Below, piece by piece: positions 10,836-23,998 of a stretch of DNA of 64,000 nucleotides. Under the pieces are notes generated by a model that ran no database searches, was not told where the DNA came from, and saw only the letters and a program-made list of their open reading frames with translations. The translations under genes were made by a program, and so were the position numbers. Position 1 is the stretch's first letter. Every line of letters starts with the position of its first letter. The stretch is from contig NC_092678.1 of the NCBI RefSeq assembly GCF_964355755.1, forward strand, positions 23,600,365-23,664,364, read 5' to 3'. This DNA is from Antedon mediterranea. Lineage: Eukaryota; Echinodermata; Crinoidea; Comatulida; Antedonidae.

Positions 10836-13800
10836 AAGAATATATGACATTTGGAATTTTTATACTTTATTATTAATGTTCAAGTTTGGACAATTATGTG
10901 AGTTTAAACACGAGTGGGATATTGTATCGTCGATTCTCTCGTATATTACATTAATCGAAAACAAATTCTTAAACAAAAATGCTTTGGGTGAAAAACTAGT
11001 TGATCTTGAGCAGAAATCTACAAACTTAAATGAGAGACAACATACCAAGCCCCCTACGCGTCAAGCACGATAACATTCCTGTACAACTGTCAGGTCAATA
11101 GGGCTAAAACTTAAAATCAACAAATGGTGTAACATGACTGACCTTTTTAGGGTTTTCGTGCATTTCAATAGTTATAATTGCCTATTGAACGTTTTAATGT
11201 TTTTATCGTCTGTGACAACCAAAAAATGAGAGGAGTATTGCGTTAGTATTTTGTTGAAGGAGGTGTATGGGCCTACTAACATAATTTGTGGAAAAGAAAC
11301 TTCGTATTTACAGTACGGTAGATTCGCATATACTTTGCGTTTTTTCATTAAAAAAAAATCGACAGATACAGTGTGCACGAGATTTTGCGGCCTCAAACTT
11401 ACATATTTTCTATTTGACAATATATTCGGTAGGGATGTTCTATACAGTTTGCGAGAAATAATTTTATAATTCGTAAACTTGGCATATCAAATTACGTAAT
11501 AAATACGGTGTATTTGGTGACGTATTTATACGTAGTTATCGTCGGAGATTTAAAATGGATAGATAAGGGATTTACTGTGTTGTTGTATATTTATAGTAGA
11601 CCACCTACTGGTTCTATTTTTAATATTTTTAAAGAAGGAGATTTTCTCGATTATGATCATCATAACAAGTTGTTTATGGTATTGGTCGTAGGCCGCTAAA
11701 CCAAACAAAAATATTATACTGGTGGTTAGGCCATATACATTAGTAACAAGCTGTATTCTACAGTGTTGTAAACGTTTTATGAAACGGACAGCCTTGGCTC
11801 CATTAATTCTCAATTCTGCATGATATCTATGTAACATCTGCTTTCAAATATAGAGATAATATTCGTATTATATATGATATTCACGTTTGTGCCATGGCTC
11901 CTAGTGAAACATTGGGTTTCTTCGCCTTTTAACATTCAGTTCAATTCTGCCTCATTTAAAGTAACAATGGATGGTTTTACTGAATCTGTGCAGTATCAAG
12001 GCAAATTATGTAATAATAGTATCACATGTATCACATGTTATCGTGTGGAGATTCAATAGATTAAAAATTATACCTGGATGGTATGATTTATGAATCTACT
12101 GTACTCTATAGTATTAGACCCTGGAAAAAGATGTGTCAAAACTCTATCCATGTGGTTATTACATCATTATGGCACGCGCGCGTTCAACCTCTGTTGATTC
12201 TCATCTACTTTTCAGCGCGCATCTGATTCGTGTTATTTCTTTTCCCCCAGAACATGGAGATAATTCCATGATCTACTTATGACGAATGACGAAGGTTTTT
12301 TTTTTACCCCCTTTGATTTTTAGAAAAAATGTTAATCATATCCAAGGCAGGAAGTTGTTGACAAATCCTGGTAACCTGAACGAAATTGAATTTAAAATTC
12401 TTGATGATGTTAGGTCGAGTTTTGTTAATTCGTCGAGGTCAGAGATTTGAAGCTCTTGAGGAAAAATGATATTATTGTGACGTCATCTAAATCAGCCTCC
12501 ATACTGTAGTAATTCGAGTATCATCATTTTACAAAAAAATAATATTAGGTTGGCTCTCTGTTTGAACCATTTTGTATATCTGAAATAATGATTAATTTAA
12601 AAATAAATTGCTATTAGAAATTATAAGAGAATTATAATGTTTAAAAAAACAGAATTCCATGTTTTCGATTATTTATAGCAGGCTAGGCCTGTTTTGTTTT
12701 TTTAATAGAAGGCGTATCGTGGATTCATTGGTGTATTGACGAAATAAAATAGGTTTTGAAATTCCCTCTGCTATAATATAATATGGTAAGTTTTGTTGGC
12801 ATTATTGAAGACTTTTTGTTGTAATTAACACACCGATAAGTTTGTAATCGCCACATTGTTAGACAATGAATGGGGTAACCTTTGACCCCGATTATTCACA
12901 AGTAAGTGTCAAGGTACTTTTCACAATTTTAGTTTCGTTTTTTTAGTTGCTTTAATTTTGTGGAATTCTGTATAAGAAATCAACCAAACATTAATGTGTT
13001 ATTAACCGTAATTTAAAGAAACAAGCATATAGTCTGAAATCAATGTATTTTTAGTTGAATTTAGCTGTTGTTTATTTATTATCTTGTTTATAAGCGAAAT
13101 CATTACAATTGGCAAAAAAATATTGTCTATATTGTATACACGATTAATATATTTATCTTCATATTTCATGTTTTGTTATTGAGAAATATTCCCATCGATA
13201 TTCATATTATCATCTGTTGTTGATGATATGCCTTTGTTCCAATATTAATATTTGTATTCATGGCCGGCCGTTTGTGACTTAGGCCAAACTGTTGTTTTAC
13301 TTTTAGTCAATGGATTAGCCATATCGTGGGCTGAGTAAGTGGTTACCGCTTTGTTTCCCACTACAATCTGTATCGCTGCCGTTTACCATACTTCAAATTT
13401 AGGCCTACGTTTTTTATTATTATAATGTAGTCGGTTAAAATATACTAATAATTACGTATTGGATAGCCGATATTTGTATACGGTACATTGATTGTATTTT
13501 TAAAAGTGTACCAAAATCCGTGTGGTTTGCCCCAACACGAAGATTTGATATTGAAATCTATATAAAGTTACAAAACTTGCAGTTTCGATATGATTTAGCC
13601 TAATTTATAGTACATTCACTCCAGTAACCGCATAGTTTTCATTTAAATAGTTACTATAGGGAATAGGCCTTCATTAAAGGTAAGCAACTTAACTCGAACC
13701 ACCACGCACTACGTCACATGATCACAAGGGTAACATTCCCTTTCCCCAGTCAATGCTACGATTAAACATAATTGTGCTTATATTACGTCATATGTGAGCA

Positions 13801-14692
13801 TTCTAATAACATACGGTAATGTAATGAATGTTATAGTAGGCTTAATGTTATATACAAAAATGTACATACGGTATAATGTTATAGGCCTACATATTTTTGA
13901 TAATTTATGTCTCTGAGTTAGGCATAAAGGTCCACAGTAACTCCACCATTATATAATCAACGCGTACTACATGTATATACTGTACCCCGTACGTAATATA
14001 TCGTAAATACGTATATAGGCCTTAAATCGAAATACATATTGATATGCATATATTTTGTATGTAATTTCTGATAGGATATATAGTTTGATATTGTAGTTTT
14101 AATAACTATTCCGTATAATTTATTGTTTTATATCGGAATATTTTATTGATAGCCGTATACATTTCTGTTTCTCTTCATTTACGGTTCCCGTGGAGAGAGG
14201 GGCCCACACATTCCTCTAACTACAGGGGACCGTCGGAAATCCGTATCCGACGTGGCCTTTTCTCACAGAATACAGTCATCTGAATCATGTGTTTTAATGT
14301 ATTTTTCGGTTATAATATTCATACATGATATTAGTACGGTTGTAGCAAAACCCTTTGCATGTCATTAGCTCGAAGGACGTTTAGTAAATCCACTCGCTGT
14401 AAATCTATCAACGCACGCTTAGACAGACAACGACCGACCGACGTCTGCTGTAACATAATGCAAATATCGTACTACGCATGCACGGTAGCCACGATATCGT
14501 ATTATCATTAATATTATATTCGTGCACGAGAATTCATAGCGTCCGTCGTATACCGTACGATATAAATACCATAGCGTATCGTATAGATGCCACATATCGT
14601 ATACGGGTATCATACGTGTTCGTGCACGATATCACGATCGTATACCATGCGTATATTATACTCGTGGACAAGAAATCACGGTATCGTATCTT
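10836..14692. other. Gene-free AT-rich intergenic stretch
   Basis: Only short open frames without motifs occur (for example 10876-11073 and 11550-11837). Scattered AGGCCT palindromes lie near 13402, 13668 and 13884. At 14470-14690 the sequence becomes rich in CGTATA/ATACGA words that are partly self-complementary; this precedes a MITE copy. No gene is supported. Confidence 0.4.
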
Positions 14693-14902
14693 AAGCTTGG
14701 TTCCCACTAGCGACGCAACGTAACGCAATCTACGCAACGTAAGAAAATGCCCTTCTAATAATTGTGTTTGCCCCCGCCTGCGTGAAATCAAACCTGCGAT
14801 GTTTGCAGCACTATTGCGTCGTCGGTTCCCACTTGTGATTACGCAATACACCACTTTGCGTCAATACGTCGCTGCGTTGCGTCCAAGTGGGAACCAAGCT
14901 TT
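14693..14902 (+). mobile_element. MITE-like element, family A copy 2
   Basis: It is bounded by AAGCTTGGTTCCCACTAG at the left and the inverted GTGGGAACCAAGCTT at the right, with subterminal ACGCAACGTAACGCAA and GCGTTGCGTCC blocks. The interior differs from the 4034 and 25586 copies (it contains GCCCCCGCCTGCGTG), so it is a distinct subfamily sharing the termini. It has no coding capacity. Confidence 0.65.
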
Positions 14903-15900
14903 ATACCCGGCGTAAACGAGTCTGATAGGTAATGTATCGTACTACGTAGGCACGGGGTTCATACTCGTATATCGTAATTATATTAGAATGAATGAGAAGC
15001 ATGATCAGAGTCGCTACTCTTGCGTTTTATTTTAAATACAGTATAATTTTTATCCACGATATTTCTAGGCCTACATGGTTTATCAAAATCACGACGTCAT
15101 TAAACTTAAACCATATTAGCTGCTTTAAATAGAGTGAGTTGTTTGTGAAAACACGCGCCCGGTACGTCAGTATTGTTCTAACCACCGTATTAAGCTACTA
15201 TGTGCATCAGAAATAGATACATCAGTTGTTTTCACTCGTCATTAATGATAACAACATTTATCATAGAAATACAAATATTATTTTAATAACAAATAACAAG
15301 CCAAAAAAATGTTTAAAAAATAAAAAAGAAAAAACAATTAACTGAAACATTCAGAAGTGAAACGATTGAAAAAAACAGAGTCGAAATGTTTTTTTGAAAC
15401 TTGAGATACGTGTGCATTTAGTCGGATGACGTTGTTGTAAAATAGTGGCGAGATAAGAGATATGTTACGTAAGATGAATCTATGAGTTTGTAATCCGACC
15501 AAATGGAATGATTGTTATCATTTAATATACGGATTATTTAATATCTCTGATACGAAATTATAACTTAGATGTGTTGTAAATGTCCACTAAGAAATGATAT
15601 TTCAATATTATGATGAATCTGTCTAGAAATCACGGCGTCGTTGCTGGATCAAGTTTTATCAAAAACTCACGTCGCTCATTCACCGGTCATTAGCACCATC
15701 ACAACGAGAAAACGCAGCGCATTTTATCCGTTTTTGAACGCGTGCGTGAACGAACCCACAATGTAGGCGGCCTAATGTTGTTTGTGTGGGCCTGCCATAT
15801 CCTATTTCTTTCTGCATAAAATTTAACCTATATTGACAATGGCATAAGAAGATTGAATATAGTAAAACTCCTTCTTTGGACGTCACCCCTGGTTAGCGAC
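14903..15900. other. Intergenic stretch, nothing assigned
   Basis: AT-rich sequence continues to about 15,640. A GC-richer block at about 15,645-15,900 (with ACGCGTGCGTGAACG) has no recognised coding potential and may be the body of the SINE/LINE-type fragment that follows. Confidence 0.3.
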
Positions 15901-16005
15901 GAGGGTGTGTGGGTTTAGCTTTTTTCAATTGTTTTTTGTACAGCGCTTAGAGGTTTCACAAGGCGCTTTATAAATCTAGGATATTATTATTTGTTATTAT
16001 TCAGG
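15901..16005 (+). mobile_element. Retroposon (SINE/LINE) 3' end fragment
   Basis: The word order CAGCGCTTAGAGG, CAAGGCGCTTTATAAAT, then an ATTATTATT-type tail is a common 3' end of retroposons in marine invertebrate genomes. I see no head region with clear polymerase III boxes, so only the terminus is called, from pattern memory. Confidence 0.4.
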
Positions 16006-16793
16006 CAACTCATATTTGGAGGCACTTTGAGGGTCCCAAATTGGTGTTTCTACTGTAGTCTGTAACTACAGATATTATTTCAATACCGAAATTGAGTTTC
16101 CATTCAAAATGTTGATATCAATGGCAAAACGTAAATGTTAAACAGTTGTAGGCCACCTCAGAACATCCTTGCAAAATGTAGGTAGATACCAGAGTAAATG
16201 GAGTATGACAAGCCTTTCCTGCTGGCGTGTCTAGTGTGGTAGAGAATTCTAGGCAGGCCTTCGTACACCTGGTCTCACATATAACGTTCATTACTCCAGA
16301 ATAAGTTTGATATTACCCAAGCACCAGTGGTGACGTTAGGTCATCGATACATAATATTGACCCGATTATTTTGGCAATTTTCAGAGGTTGTTACGAATTT
16401 TCAAGCAGGTGTAAGCATGCATATAGAATATCCTTTAGTGCGGATATCAGATACGCGTACTGAAATCGTGTAATTCTTATCAACATTTTAACGCGTGGTG
16501 CGTTCTCTTGATGATGTCCACAAATTGGAATGTGCTATGCCTCTTTTTCCATAAATCAATTAATTTGGATAAATCTAAACTTACTAACATTTCCGTTTTT
16601 GAAAATAAGAAAAAAATTTGCGGTTTAAAATACTTTTAAACATCTGTTTGGTTTTCGACATTCCAAAATAGAATGGGTTTGCTAAAAATAAGTTTTATAG
16701 GTATTAAGGATCCTATTAAAAAATGTTTTGTAGTTTATTTCACAAAAATTAAAAACCACAAACAAAGAAAATTTATTTTGTGAACTAGTGTGT

Positions 16794-16956
16794 AAAGCTC
16801 TGTAGGCCTACTGTCTACACTATCAAACTTTATGTGACAAAATGTGACGTGCCCATATATGGGCAAGATGATGTCATATCATTACCATATTTGGGCATAT
16901 CACTACCATATTTGGGCACATCACACTTTTTTGTTTTGATAGTGTAGACAGTGCTT
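16794..16956 (+). mobile_element. MITE-like element, family B copy 1
   Basis: Its terminal inverted repeats contain CTGTCTACACTATCAAACT at the left and TTTTGATAGTGTAGACAGTG at the right. The interior carries repeated CATATTTGGGCA/CACTACCATATTTGGGC words and GATGATGTCATATCA. It is noncoding. It shares termini and interior with copies at 26904, 31055, 61094 and 63452, so it belongs to a family of short non-autonomous DNA transposons. Confidence 0.7.
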
Positions 16957-17237
16957 TAGTCCTATGGCTTCAGATAGACGTGGGTTGAAGTACTACAACA
17001 TAAACCAATCGCTGTTATTTCGATTGCAATATATAATTTCCACGTTCGTCGCTGAGGTGTTGAAATAGTCTATTCTTACACATTGTGTGTCAGATATGTC
17101 AAATTTAATTTCAAACTAATAACTCGTACATGTTTGTACTCGTTTTAAAGAGAAAAGAACAAGGTTTGGGGAATAATTCATTCGACTTTTTTTTCTAGTT
17201 GCGTCAATCACAATATGTCTGTAATAGAAAGAAATTT

Positions 17238-17530
17238 GTATGGGCAGCCGTCAATGCCAAACTATATATGAGGGTATGGGCACCCGTAACAAATACAAGT
17301 TTTATGGGTAAACATTAGGAGTGAACTATACATGACATTATGTTTATGTTTAACAATAATTAGGGCCAAACTATACATGAGAGAGTACATGAGCAGCAAT
17401 TAAGGCGAATTATACAGGAGAGTATGGGCAGCAACTAAGGCCAAAATATACAGAACAGTTATATGAGTAATCATTAGTGCTACATTATAGGCCTACACAG
17501 GGCACTATGGGCAGCAATTAGGGACAAAAT
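17238..17530. repeat. Degenerate tandem repeat, unit about 50-60 bp
   Basis: Diverged copies of a word chain like TATGGGCAGCAATTAGG followed by GCCAAACTATACATGAGAG recur about five or six times (from 17,238, then 17,272, 17,340-17,400 and 17,425-17,525). Divergence suggests an old array. It is noncoding. Confidence 0.5.
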
Positions 17531-20500
17531 AAGAAAACTGACATATAAAAAAACTACATATAACATATTGACACATACAAACCAACACTGTATATAGGCC
17601 TAATACCTAATCGTATAAAAATCGGAAATTGGCATTATTTCAGTAAATCCAACTATAGAATTATACACTGGGCCTCACAGCCAAGTCAGGCCCTTTTAAT
17701 TTCTTTTGTCCTAACTGACTGTTGACTCACAACTCTTAATAACAGAAAACATACGACTTTAGAGGACTCGAAAAATTGGACTTTGCTTACGTCATCACTT
17801 ACGCGCAACACAGTGTTTCATGATAAATATTTCCCAAAAAAAATAGTAAAGAAGACTTATAAAGATAACAAACAAGACTGGTGATGAAAATAGTAATAAT
17901 GTATTTTGTCAATGGAAGAAAAAAATGTTGGGACTTACTAACGTTCGGTTTAGCATATGAAATACTGTGTTTGTAACCGTATGTTTATTGAAGGTATCAC
18001 TATCAATTGGTTAAAAAAATGTCAGACAGCGAAAATCCTTCCAATTTGTATCCATAAAATACACAATATAATATTTTACTTGGCTATAATAAAACATAAT
18101 ACGCGGCGGTACATGTGAGCCGCCGCCATTATTATAATATTATCAGCCGTTTGAATCTGTAATGTGTGTCCATAACATTTTAATGCTTTTATCTTTACAC
18201 AATTATCTTGTAGGCTAGATTCTAATATTATCTTTAAAAGTTTTGATGGTTGTATGCGTTGAGTCCATTAGAAGGGGAGATGCGTTTCTCTCATGGGCTC
18301 TCACGGCTAACACTTTAAACAATGCGAGTTGTAGATTTCATTACTATAATCTGTGGGCCCAGCGCATTACATAAACCGTGATATCACAATTAGCATCAGG
18401 AGGCCTACATTTTGGTTGAGTTGCATACTAAAAACAATACTATGGAAACATCAGATAATACGAGGCTTGTAATTAGGTATTGTGTAAGCCTAGTACTGTA
18501 TGTATGTTGTTGTACACATCTCAATAACAACATTTTACAAATGTAATCAAATACTAAACAAATCACTGTGAAATAGGAACCTTTAAACGGTACAAGAAAA
18601 TATTAAAAGGTAATAATTACTTCTGTTAACATGTCTATTCCCAGTGTAAAACATAAATACATTATTATTACAGGATTATACGGTATATGTTTATTCGTAT
18701 GATGAAGTGATAAAGAGACATGTTGATGATAAATTTGGACAAATCTTTTAGATTTGACATTAATTTTTAGAAATTAGTCATGATTTTACAAACACGCACT
18801 CTTTAAGCTGTCTCTATCTAATGTTATGCACATTTTATATCTAATTGTTAAAAATATTAAATATTGGTCAAAACGATTAATAATAAGAATACGGTTAATA
18901 TCACACAAAGGTTGTCAAAATATCGCGATTTTGTTTTTAAAAGCCGCTTTGCATTAGTTTGGACTGTTATAACACAATATGATTCGTTTACATGAATAAG
19001 TGACACCTTCACTTGTAATGTACTTGTGATAACAACATACATGAAGTTTATAATAGGGATCTGTAACTCGTAAAGGAGTTAGTAGAGGGTTATAAATTAA
19101 TCGTACATCCCTTTAAGTTAGCGGTATATACGGATTTTTTAGCTATTTTTATAAGGTGAATTTTTAGGCAGGCTAAGGATAATAATATTTTAAAACAACA
19201 TGTTGTATAATATTATTCTGAAATGGGGAATTTCCCATAGCGTAACTACTTGTCATTAAATGCCTTTAAATTAGAAGCTTTTAAAGTTTTAGAAACCTAA
19301 TATGCATTTTAGTTTAAGAACTCCATGGTTCTGTATTTTGTTCCGTATTGCGGTTTTCGTTTTAAATTCGGTCATTCAGCGAAAGAAAAAAATTGTATCC
19401 ACAGCCTCATACAGGATGTGAAATTAATCTATCGTCTCTGAGGGATTCGTTGCTTAATTGTAACCGGGGCAACAGTTGCTTGATTGACTTACTCTACAGA
19501 AATTCGATTAATCAAAAAATATTCATATTATGAGGGCGCACTGCTGTTAAATAATTTGAGCAGAGATATTTTTACTACATTGTAGTATAGTATTTTAAAG
19601 TCAAACACAAGTAAAGCAAATGCTGTTATTCATTTGGTAGCTGTGGCTCAGTTCGTTGATGAATCTATGATATTTTCTGATTTAAATAGAATTTTATACA
19701 AATATATCATGTTTATTTACATTGCTTTGGTGGCAGAAACCATGTGTTATATGTAGTAACATCTTATACATTCATTTTATGTACACAATATGATATCATA
19801 ATATGTAGCAAATTGTTTATGCGTTGTATCTGGAGAAACCAAATAAGCTCAAATAGCTTTAACCCTGGTTCCATCAGGAAGAACATTTTTGTTGCATCTA
19901 TAGGTTTGGTAAAATAATATGTTGTGATGAGAGAGTGGGTTGTATATTGTGGTAATACCTACACACACCACAGTAAAAGTTACGACGTACGCCCAAACTA
20001 AGCCTCGTGGAGAATTTAATATTACTCAACCAGTGCCACCCTAGTTTATCGAAACAAACCTTTATATTCCTATTCATAAAGAAGTATAAAAGTAAATATC
20101 ATGTACTTATTATATAATAAAATTTAATTATCTATGGAACCTATTTAATGGGTAAGTAAAGCAACACTAAGGCTTTACTTGTTCTCGAGAAATATATTTC
20201 CCTCAGCTAGCTCTTCGGGGATGTCAAATCTTATATATAACATCTAAGCAGGCAATATCTGTATAATATATATATGACTTGGGTAAGCTAGAATAGGCAT
20301 ATGTGTTTTATATTGGCATAACAGCATAGTTATCAGTAATGGAAACTACCTCATGACATAAATATATTGCACTCCCTCTACACAAATATATTCTTATCCG
20401 AAAATGGTTCATCCTGTATCTGAAGTCACTTAGATATATATGAAGTCCGCCCTCTAGTGTGTCAGTTTCTGATAACTTTTCTAATATAATTCACAAACCT

Positions 20501-20570
20501 GAATAACGATAACAGCTTAGTATTATCTGTTTTCTAAGTTTATACCAAGCAAACGTACAACATAAACTAA
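17531..20570. other. Gene-free AT-rich intergenic stretch
   Basis: No coding region, RNA gene or clear element is supported. A short GC-rich palindromic word (GCGGCGGTACATGTGAGCCGCCGC) lies near 18,102-18,126. Small open frames such as 18857-19042 have no motif. Confidence 0.35.
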
Positions 20571-20675
20571 TACCACTGACTACTAAAGTAACGTCCACCA
20601 TCAGAGGCAACCACCAACAAACGCTACCACCACCAACATACGGTACGATGCGACACTATGATAATCGTCTACAGC

Positions 20676-20785
20676 AACACCCGTGAGGACGATCAAAGCA
20701 TATTGATCGAAACGTCGAGAATTCAACAGTTCTTTTTCAAAAACTAATACACGTGGTGTACCGCAAACTTTATTTCAACATTAAA
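20676..20785 (+). mobile_element. Penelope-like/retrozyme-type remnant with degenerate hammerhead
   Basis: CCGTGAGGACGATC, a loop, then GATCGAAACGTCGAG (about 20681-20718) resembles the stem II plus GAAAC core of hammerhead ribozymes carried by Penelope-like elements and retrozymes. The pairs CGATC/GATCG form stem II and GAAACGTC follows. The first core strand, normally CTGATGA, reads GTGAGGA, so activity is doubtful. The following TGGTGTACCGCAAACTTTA resembles such element ends. Classification rests on motif resemblance only. Confidence 0.35.
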
Positions 20786-20787
20786 GA

Positions 20788-21604
20788 CAACAGAAACAAC
20801 GAACAGAAGCAATCACCATCAACAGAAACAACCACATAACCAACATAAGCAACCACAACCAATATAAGCAACCACAGAAGCAACCACAACCAACAGAATC
20901 AACAACCACCAACAGCAGAAGCAAGAACCGTCAACAGAAGCAACCACAACTAACAAAAGCAACCACAACTAACAGACAACCACACTTCCAACAGAAGCAA
21001 CCACAACCAACAAGCAACCACCATCAACAAAAGCAACCACAACTAACAGAAGCTACCACCATCAACAGAAGCAACCACAACCAACAGAAGCAACAACCAC
21101 CAACAAAAGCAACCACAACTTACAGACAACCACACTTCCAACAGAAGCAACCACAACCAACAAGCAACCACAACTAACAAAACCAACCACAACTAACAGA
21201 CAACCACACTTCCAACAGAAGCAACCACTACCAACAAGCAACCACCATCAACAAAAGCAACCACAACTAACAGACAACCCCACTTCCAACAGAAGCAACC
21301 ACAACCAACGGAAGCAAAAACCACCAACAAAAGCAACCACAACTAACAGGCAACCACACTTCCAACAGAAGCAACCACAACCAACAAGCAACCACCATCA
21401 ACAAAAGCAACCACAACTAACAGCCAACCACACTTCCAACAGAAGCAACCACAACCAACAAGCAACCACCATCAACAAAAGCAACCACAACTCACAGAAG
21501 CTACCACCATCAACAGAAGCAACCACACAGCCAACAGAAGCAACGACCATCAACAGAGGCAACCGCCATAAACAACAGAAGCAACAATAACCAACCGAAG
21601 CAAC
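20788..21604. repeat. AACAGAAGCAACCACAACC minisatellite (left part)
   Basis: About forty diverged units of roughly 20 bp built on AACAGAAGCAACCACAACC, with variants ACTTCCAACAG, AACAAGCAACCACC and ATCAACAAAAGC. These variants recur in blocks, giving higher-order units of about 60-130 bp. The array resumes at 23160 after an inserted element, so it was one array before the insertion. Frames on the minus strand are low-complexity shadows. Confidence 0.85.
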
Positions 21605-21664
21605 CAGTGGTGGCGCCAGCGGGGGGGGGGGGGGGGCTACGGGGGCTCCCCCGTCGGGGAACAC

Positions 21665-22261
21665 GGGTACTTTTTGTCGGGGAATATAACATACAGTAAA
21701 AAAAATTCACGTTCACTTCATATAGCTTGAGCGCCTAGAAAACCACGACGTTCCATTGACCGTGAGAGTACGTCAGAGGGCTATTATGCACTTTTATGCA
21801 TTCGTTATTGCCAGAGATCTAACTACTAAACAATAGCTAGTACGCACTTGTTTGGCGGTATCCCTTTGTACGAATCGTTCACCGTTGGGTCGAGACGCGT
21901 GATATCATGTTCCATCCAGGGACCAAAATGTGTAATGTAGTTATTTTCCAGGCGAAGTTTACCGACGGTTCGGGTAATTTTTGTCGGGGAATATAATTCG
22001 TTCGCGTTCACTTCGTAGCTTCGGCGCCTAGAAAACCTCGACGTTTCATTGACCGTGAGAGTACGTCAGAGTGATATTATGCACTTTATATGCATTCATT
22101 ATTGCCAGCGATCTAACTTACTACTAAACAATAGCTATAGGTACGCACTTGTCTGGCGGTATCCCGTTGTACGAATCGTTCAACGTTGGGTCGTGATGTC
22201 ATGTTCCATCCAGGGACCAAAATGTGTACTGTAGTTATTTTCCAGGCGAAGTTTACCGACG
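21665..22261. repeat. Tandem duplication of ~305 bp inside the hAT-like element
   Basis: Segment 21665-21967 and segment 21972-22261 are highly similar direct copies. Both start GGGTA-TTTTTGTCGGGGAA and end CAGGCGAAGTTTACCGACG, with the same interior words (CATTGACCGTGAGAGTACGTC, GTACGCACTTG, CATGTTCCATCCAGGGACC). The offset is 307 bases. Confidence 0.85.
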
Positions 22262-22599
22262 ATTACGTCGTGTACTGTGTCGACGTGCGCTACACTACAG
22301 CAAAAACGAATTATGTTAATTGTTCGTATGTTCACCAATTTTTTAATTTACAAGTAACCTTCTGTACCGTGGGGCACCTAAAATAAATATTTCATCCATT
22401 ACTAAACAAAAAAACATGCCATTTTCGCTTAGCCAACATCTTATTATAGCTAAGTTATTACATTTTCAATGTCCTGATGTCATGAATTTCTCACCACTCG
22501 GAAGTCCAGATGGTACGCAGGCATACACTTGGGAGGAATAAACTTATTTCCCCGACTGAAAAAGGTCTACGCTTGCGTTTTTTAAGCCTCTGGGCCTGA

Positions 22600-22862
22600 T
22601 GTTTCCAAAGTATAAAATGCAATTTTTTGAAGACCTGCAGCTCTAGTTTTAAACATTTTCTTAGCTCAGCCCCAACAATAAAGCTGGTCATATTTCGAAG
22701 TACAAGAAGTGCATTTTCCGGGACCTAACATCTCTATTTTTCAAACACTTCTTAGCTCAGTCACAACCATGATAGGGACTTATATTTTGTTTCATGTTTT
22801 GAAGTATAATAAGTCCAATTTCCAGGACCTCCAACTCTATTTTTCTAAATTTTCTTTGAACT
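22600..22862. repeat. Three ~100-bp direct repeats inside the hAT-like element
   Basis: The word chain GAAGTATAA, CCAGGACCT, CTCTATTTTTC, TTCTTAGCTCAG recurs at about 22603-22670, 22695-22762 and 22799-22861 with moderate divergence. It is noncoding. Confidence 0.6.
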
Positions 22863-23159
22863 TTTATTTTTTAAATTGAAAAATATGGATTGAAACAGTC
22901 ATCGCGCATCGTTTTTTTGCACGCAGTATTTTATTTATGCATTATAAAAAATGGAAAAAATGGCTACCCTAAATCTGATTAAAATGACCTCAAATGACGC
23001 TAGAACGCGTTGCTTCCGGGGGCTTCGCCCCCTGGACCCCCACCGGGGGCCCTTGGCGGCCCCCTGGCCCCCCCAGCCTTGTGATGCTCGCTTCGCTCGC
23101 ATAGCCCCCTCGTCGGGGAATGTAGCCCCCGCGTCGGGAAGATCCTGGCGCCACCCCTG

Positions 23160-23210
23160 GAAGCAACCATAACCAACTTATAAGCAAGGCACCATCGTTA
23201 ACAACATAAG
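23160..23210. repeat. Minisatellite remnant right of the hAT insertion
   Basis: GAAGCAACCATAACCAAC and following ACC/AAC-rich words continue the 20788-21604 array, showing that the 1.55-kb element landed inside it. Confidence 0.7.
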
Positions 23211-23875
23211 TCAAAACATAATTATTCAAAGCTAAAGAATCTTGATCGTTTTTTAACTGTATTTCGTCAATTCTCACTTGAAGCATAATTACATAGCTTC
23301 CTTCCAGTTCTCAGACGCGCAGTGAGGTTACGTAAATATTTTTGAATCTGGTTTTGGAAAGCACGTTCGTGCCTACAAATAATATTGTTCTTTCTTAGGC
23401 AACATATTTTGACAAACAGCGGTGGTACTTAGCATTCCCAGTGGCTAAAACAGTAACTGTTGCGACGCACAATTGATAGCTAGGCCTATGTTACATGTGT
23501 TCAAACATAGGTATGTACCTTTAGATGTAACTCTAGTAATATGATAAACTACGGTACCCCAAGCGAAAACAATTTCGAATATATCTCACACATGAAAACA
23601 TCCGAAAATTTAAAGATGAATTCTCGTTCAGTACCGTACTATTTAAAAACTAATGCAGGCCACCCATACAGTATCAATGTACTGCTGTTAAACGACCCGT
23701 GAAAGTAGTACCTATCATAGAGTAATTACTCCATGGTAGACTAGTACCGGATAAGACTAAATACGGAACAGCAAATGACGACAAATTGGACAATTTGGAC
23801 ACTGGGGAAATGTGGAAAATCGTAGTAAAAATAAGTACTGAATTTAATTATAACTGATAAAGTTAACTTCGTGGA

Positions 23876-23998
23876 CGCGACGACGTATGCATGCGCAACA
23901 CAATTGAGTTGACCATTTACAATTTACTTGTTTGTTTGTCATTGTTGATTGCGTTGCGCTTTCGTCCTTGTGTTGCGTTCTAATGAGAATCAAGCTTT
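23876..23998. mobile_element. Degenerate family A MITE fragment
   Basis: It contains GACGCGACGACG, TGATTGCGTTGCGC, TTCGTCCTTG and a right terminus resembling CTAATGAGAATCAAGCTT, a decayed form of CTAGTGGGAACCAAGCTT. The left terminus is not recognisable. Confidence 0.45.

Larger units (their letters stand above)
21605..23159 (+). mobile_element. Non-autonomous hAT-like DNA transposon, 1555 bp
   Basis: The left end is CAGTGGTGGCGCCAG (21605-21619) and the right end CTGGCGCCACCCCTG (23145-23159): 15-base terminal inverted repeats with one mismatch. The 8 bases before (21597-21604) and after (23160-23167) are both GAAGCAAC, a perfect target-site duplication of hAT length, inside the split minisatellite. 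CAG...CTG termini plus 8-bp duplications are hAT traits. Subterminal regions are G/C-rich with repeated GTCGGGGAA and GGGGGCTAC words. The interior has a ~300-bp tandem duplication and a three-fold ~100-bp repeat, and no frame long enough for a transposase, so it would have needed an autonomous relative. Some flanking duplication might be chance because the target is repetitive (unit contains GAAGCAAC). Confidence 0.75.
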
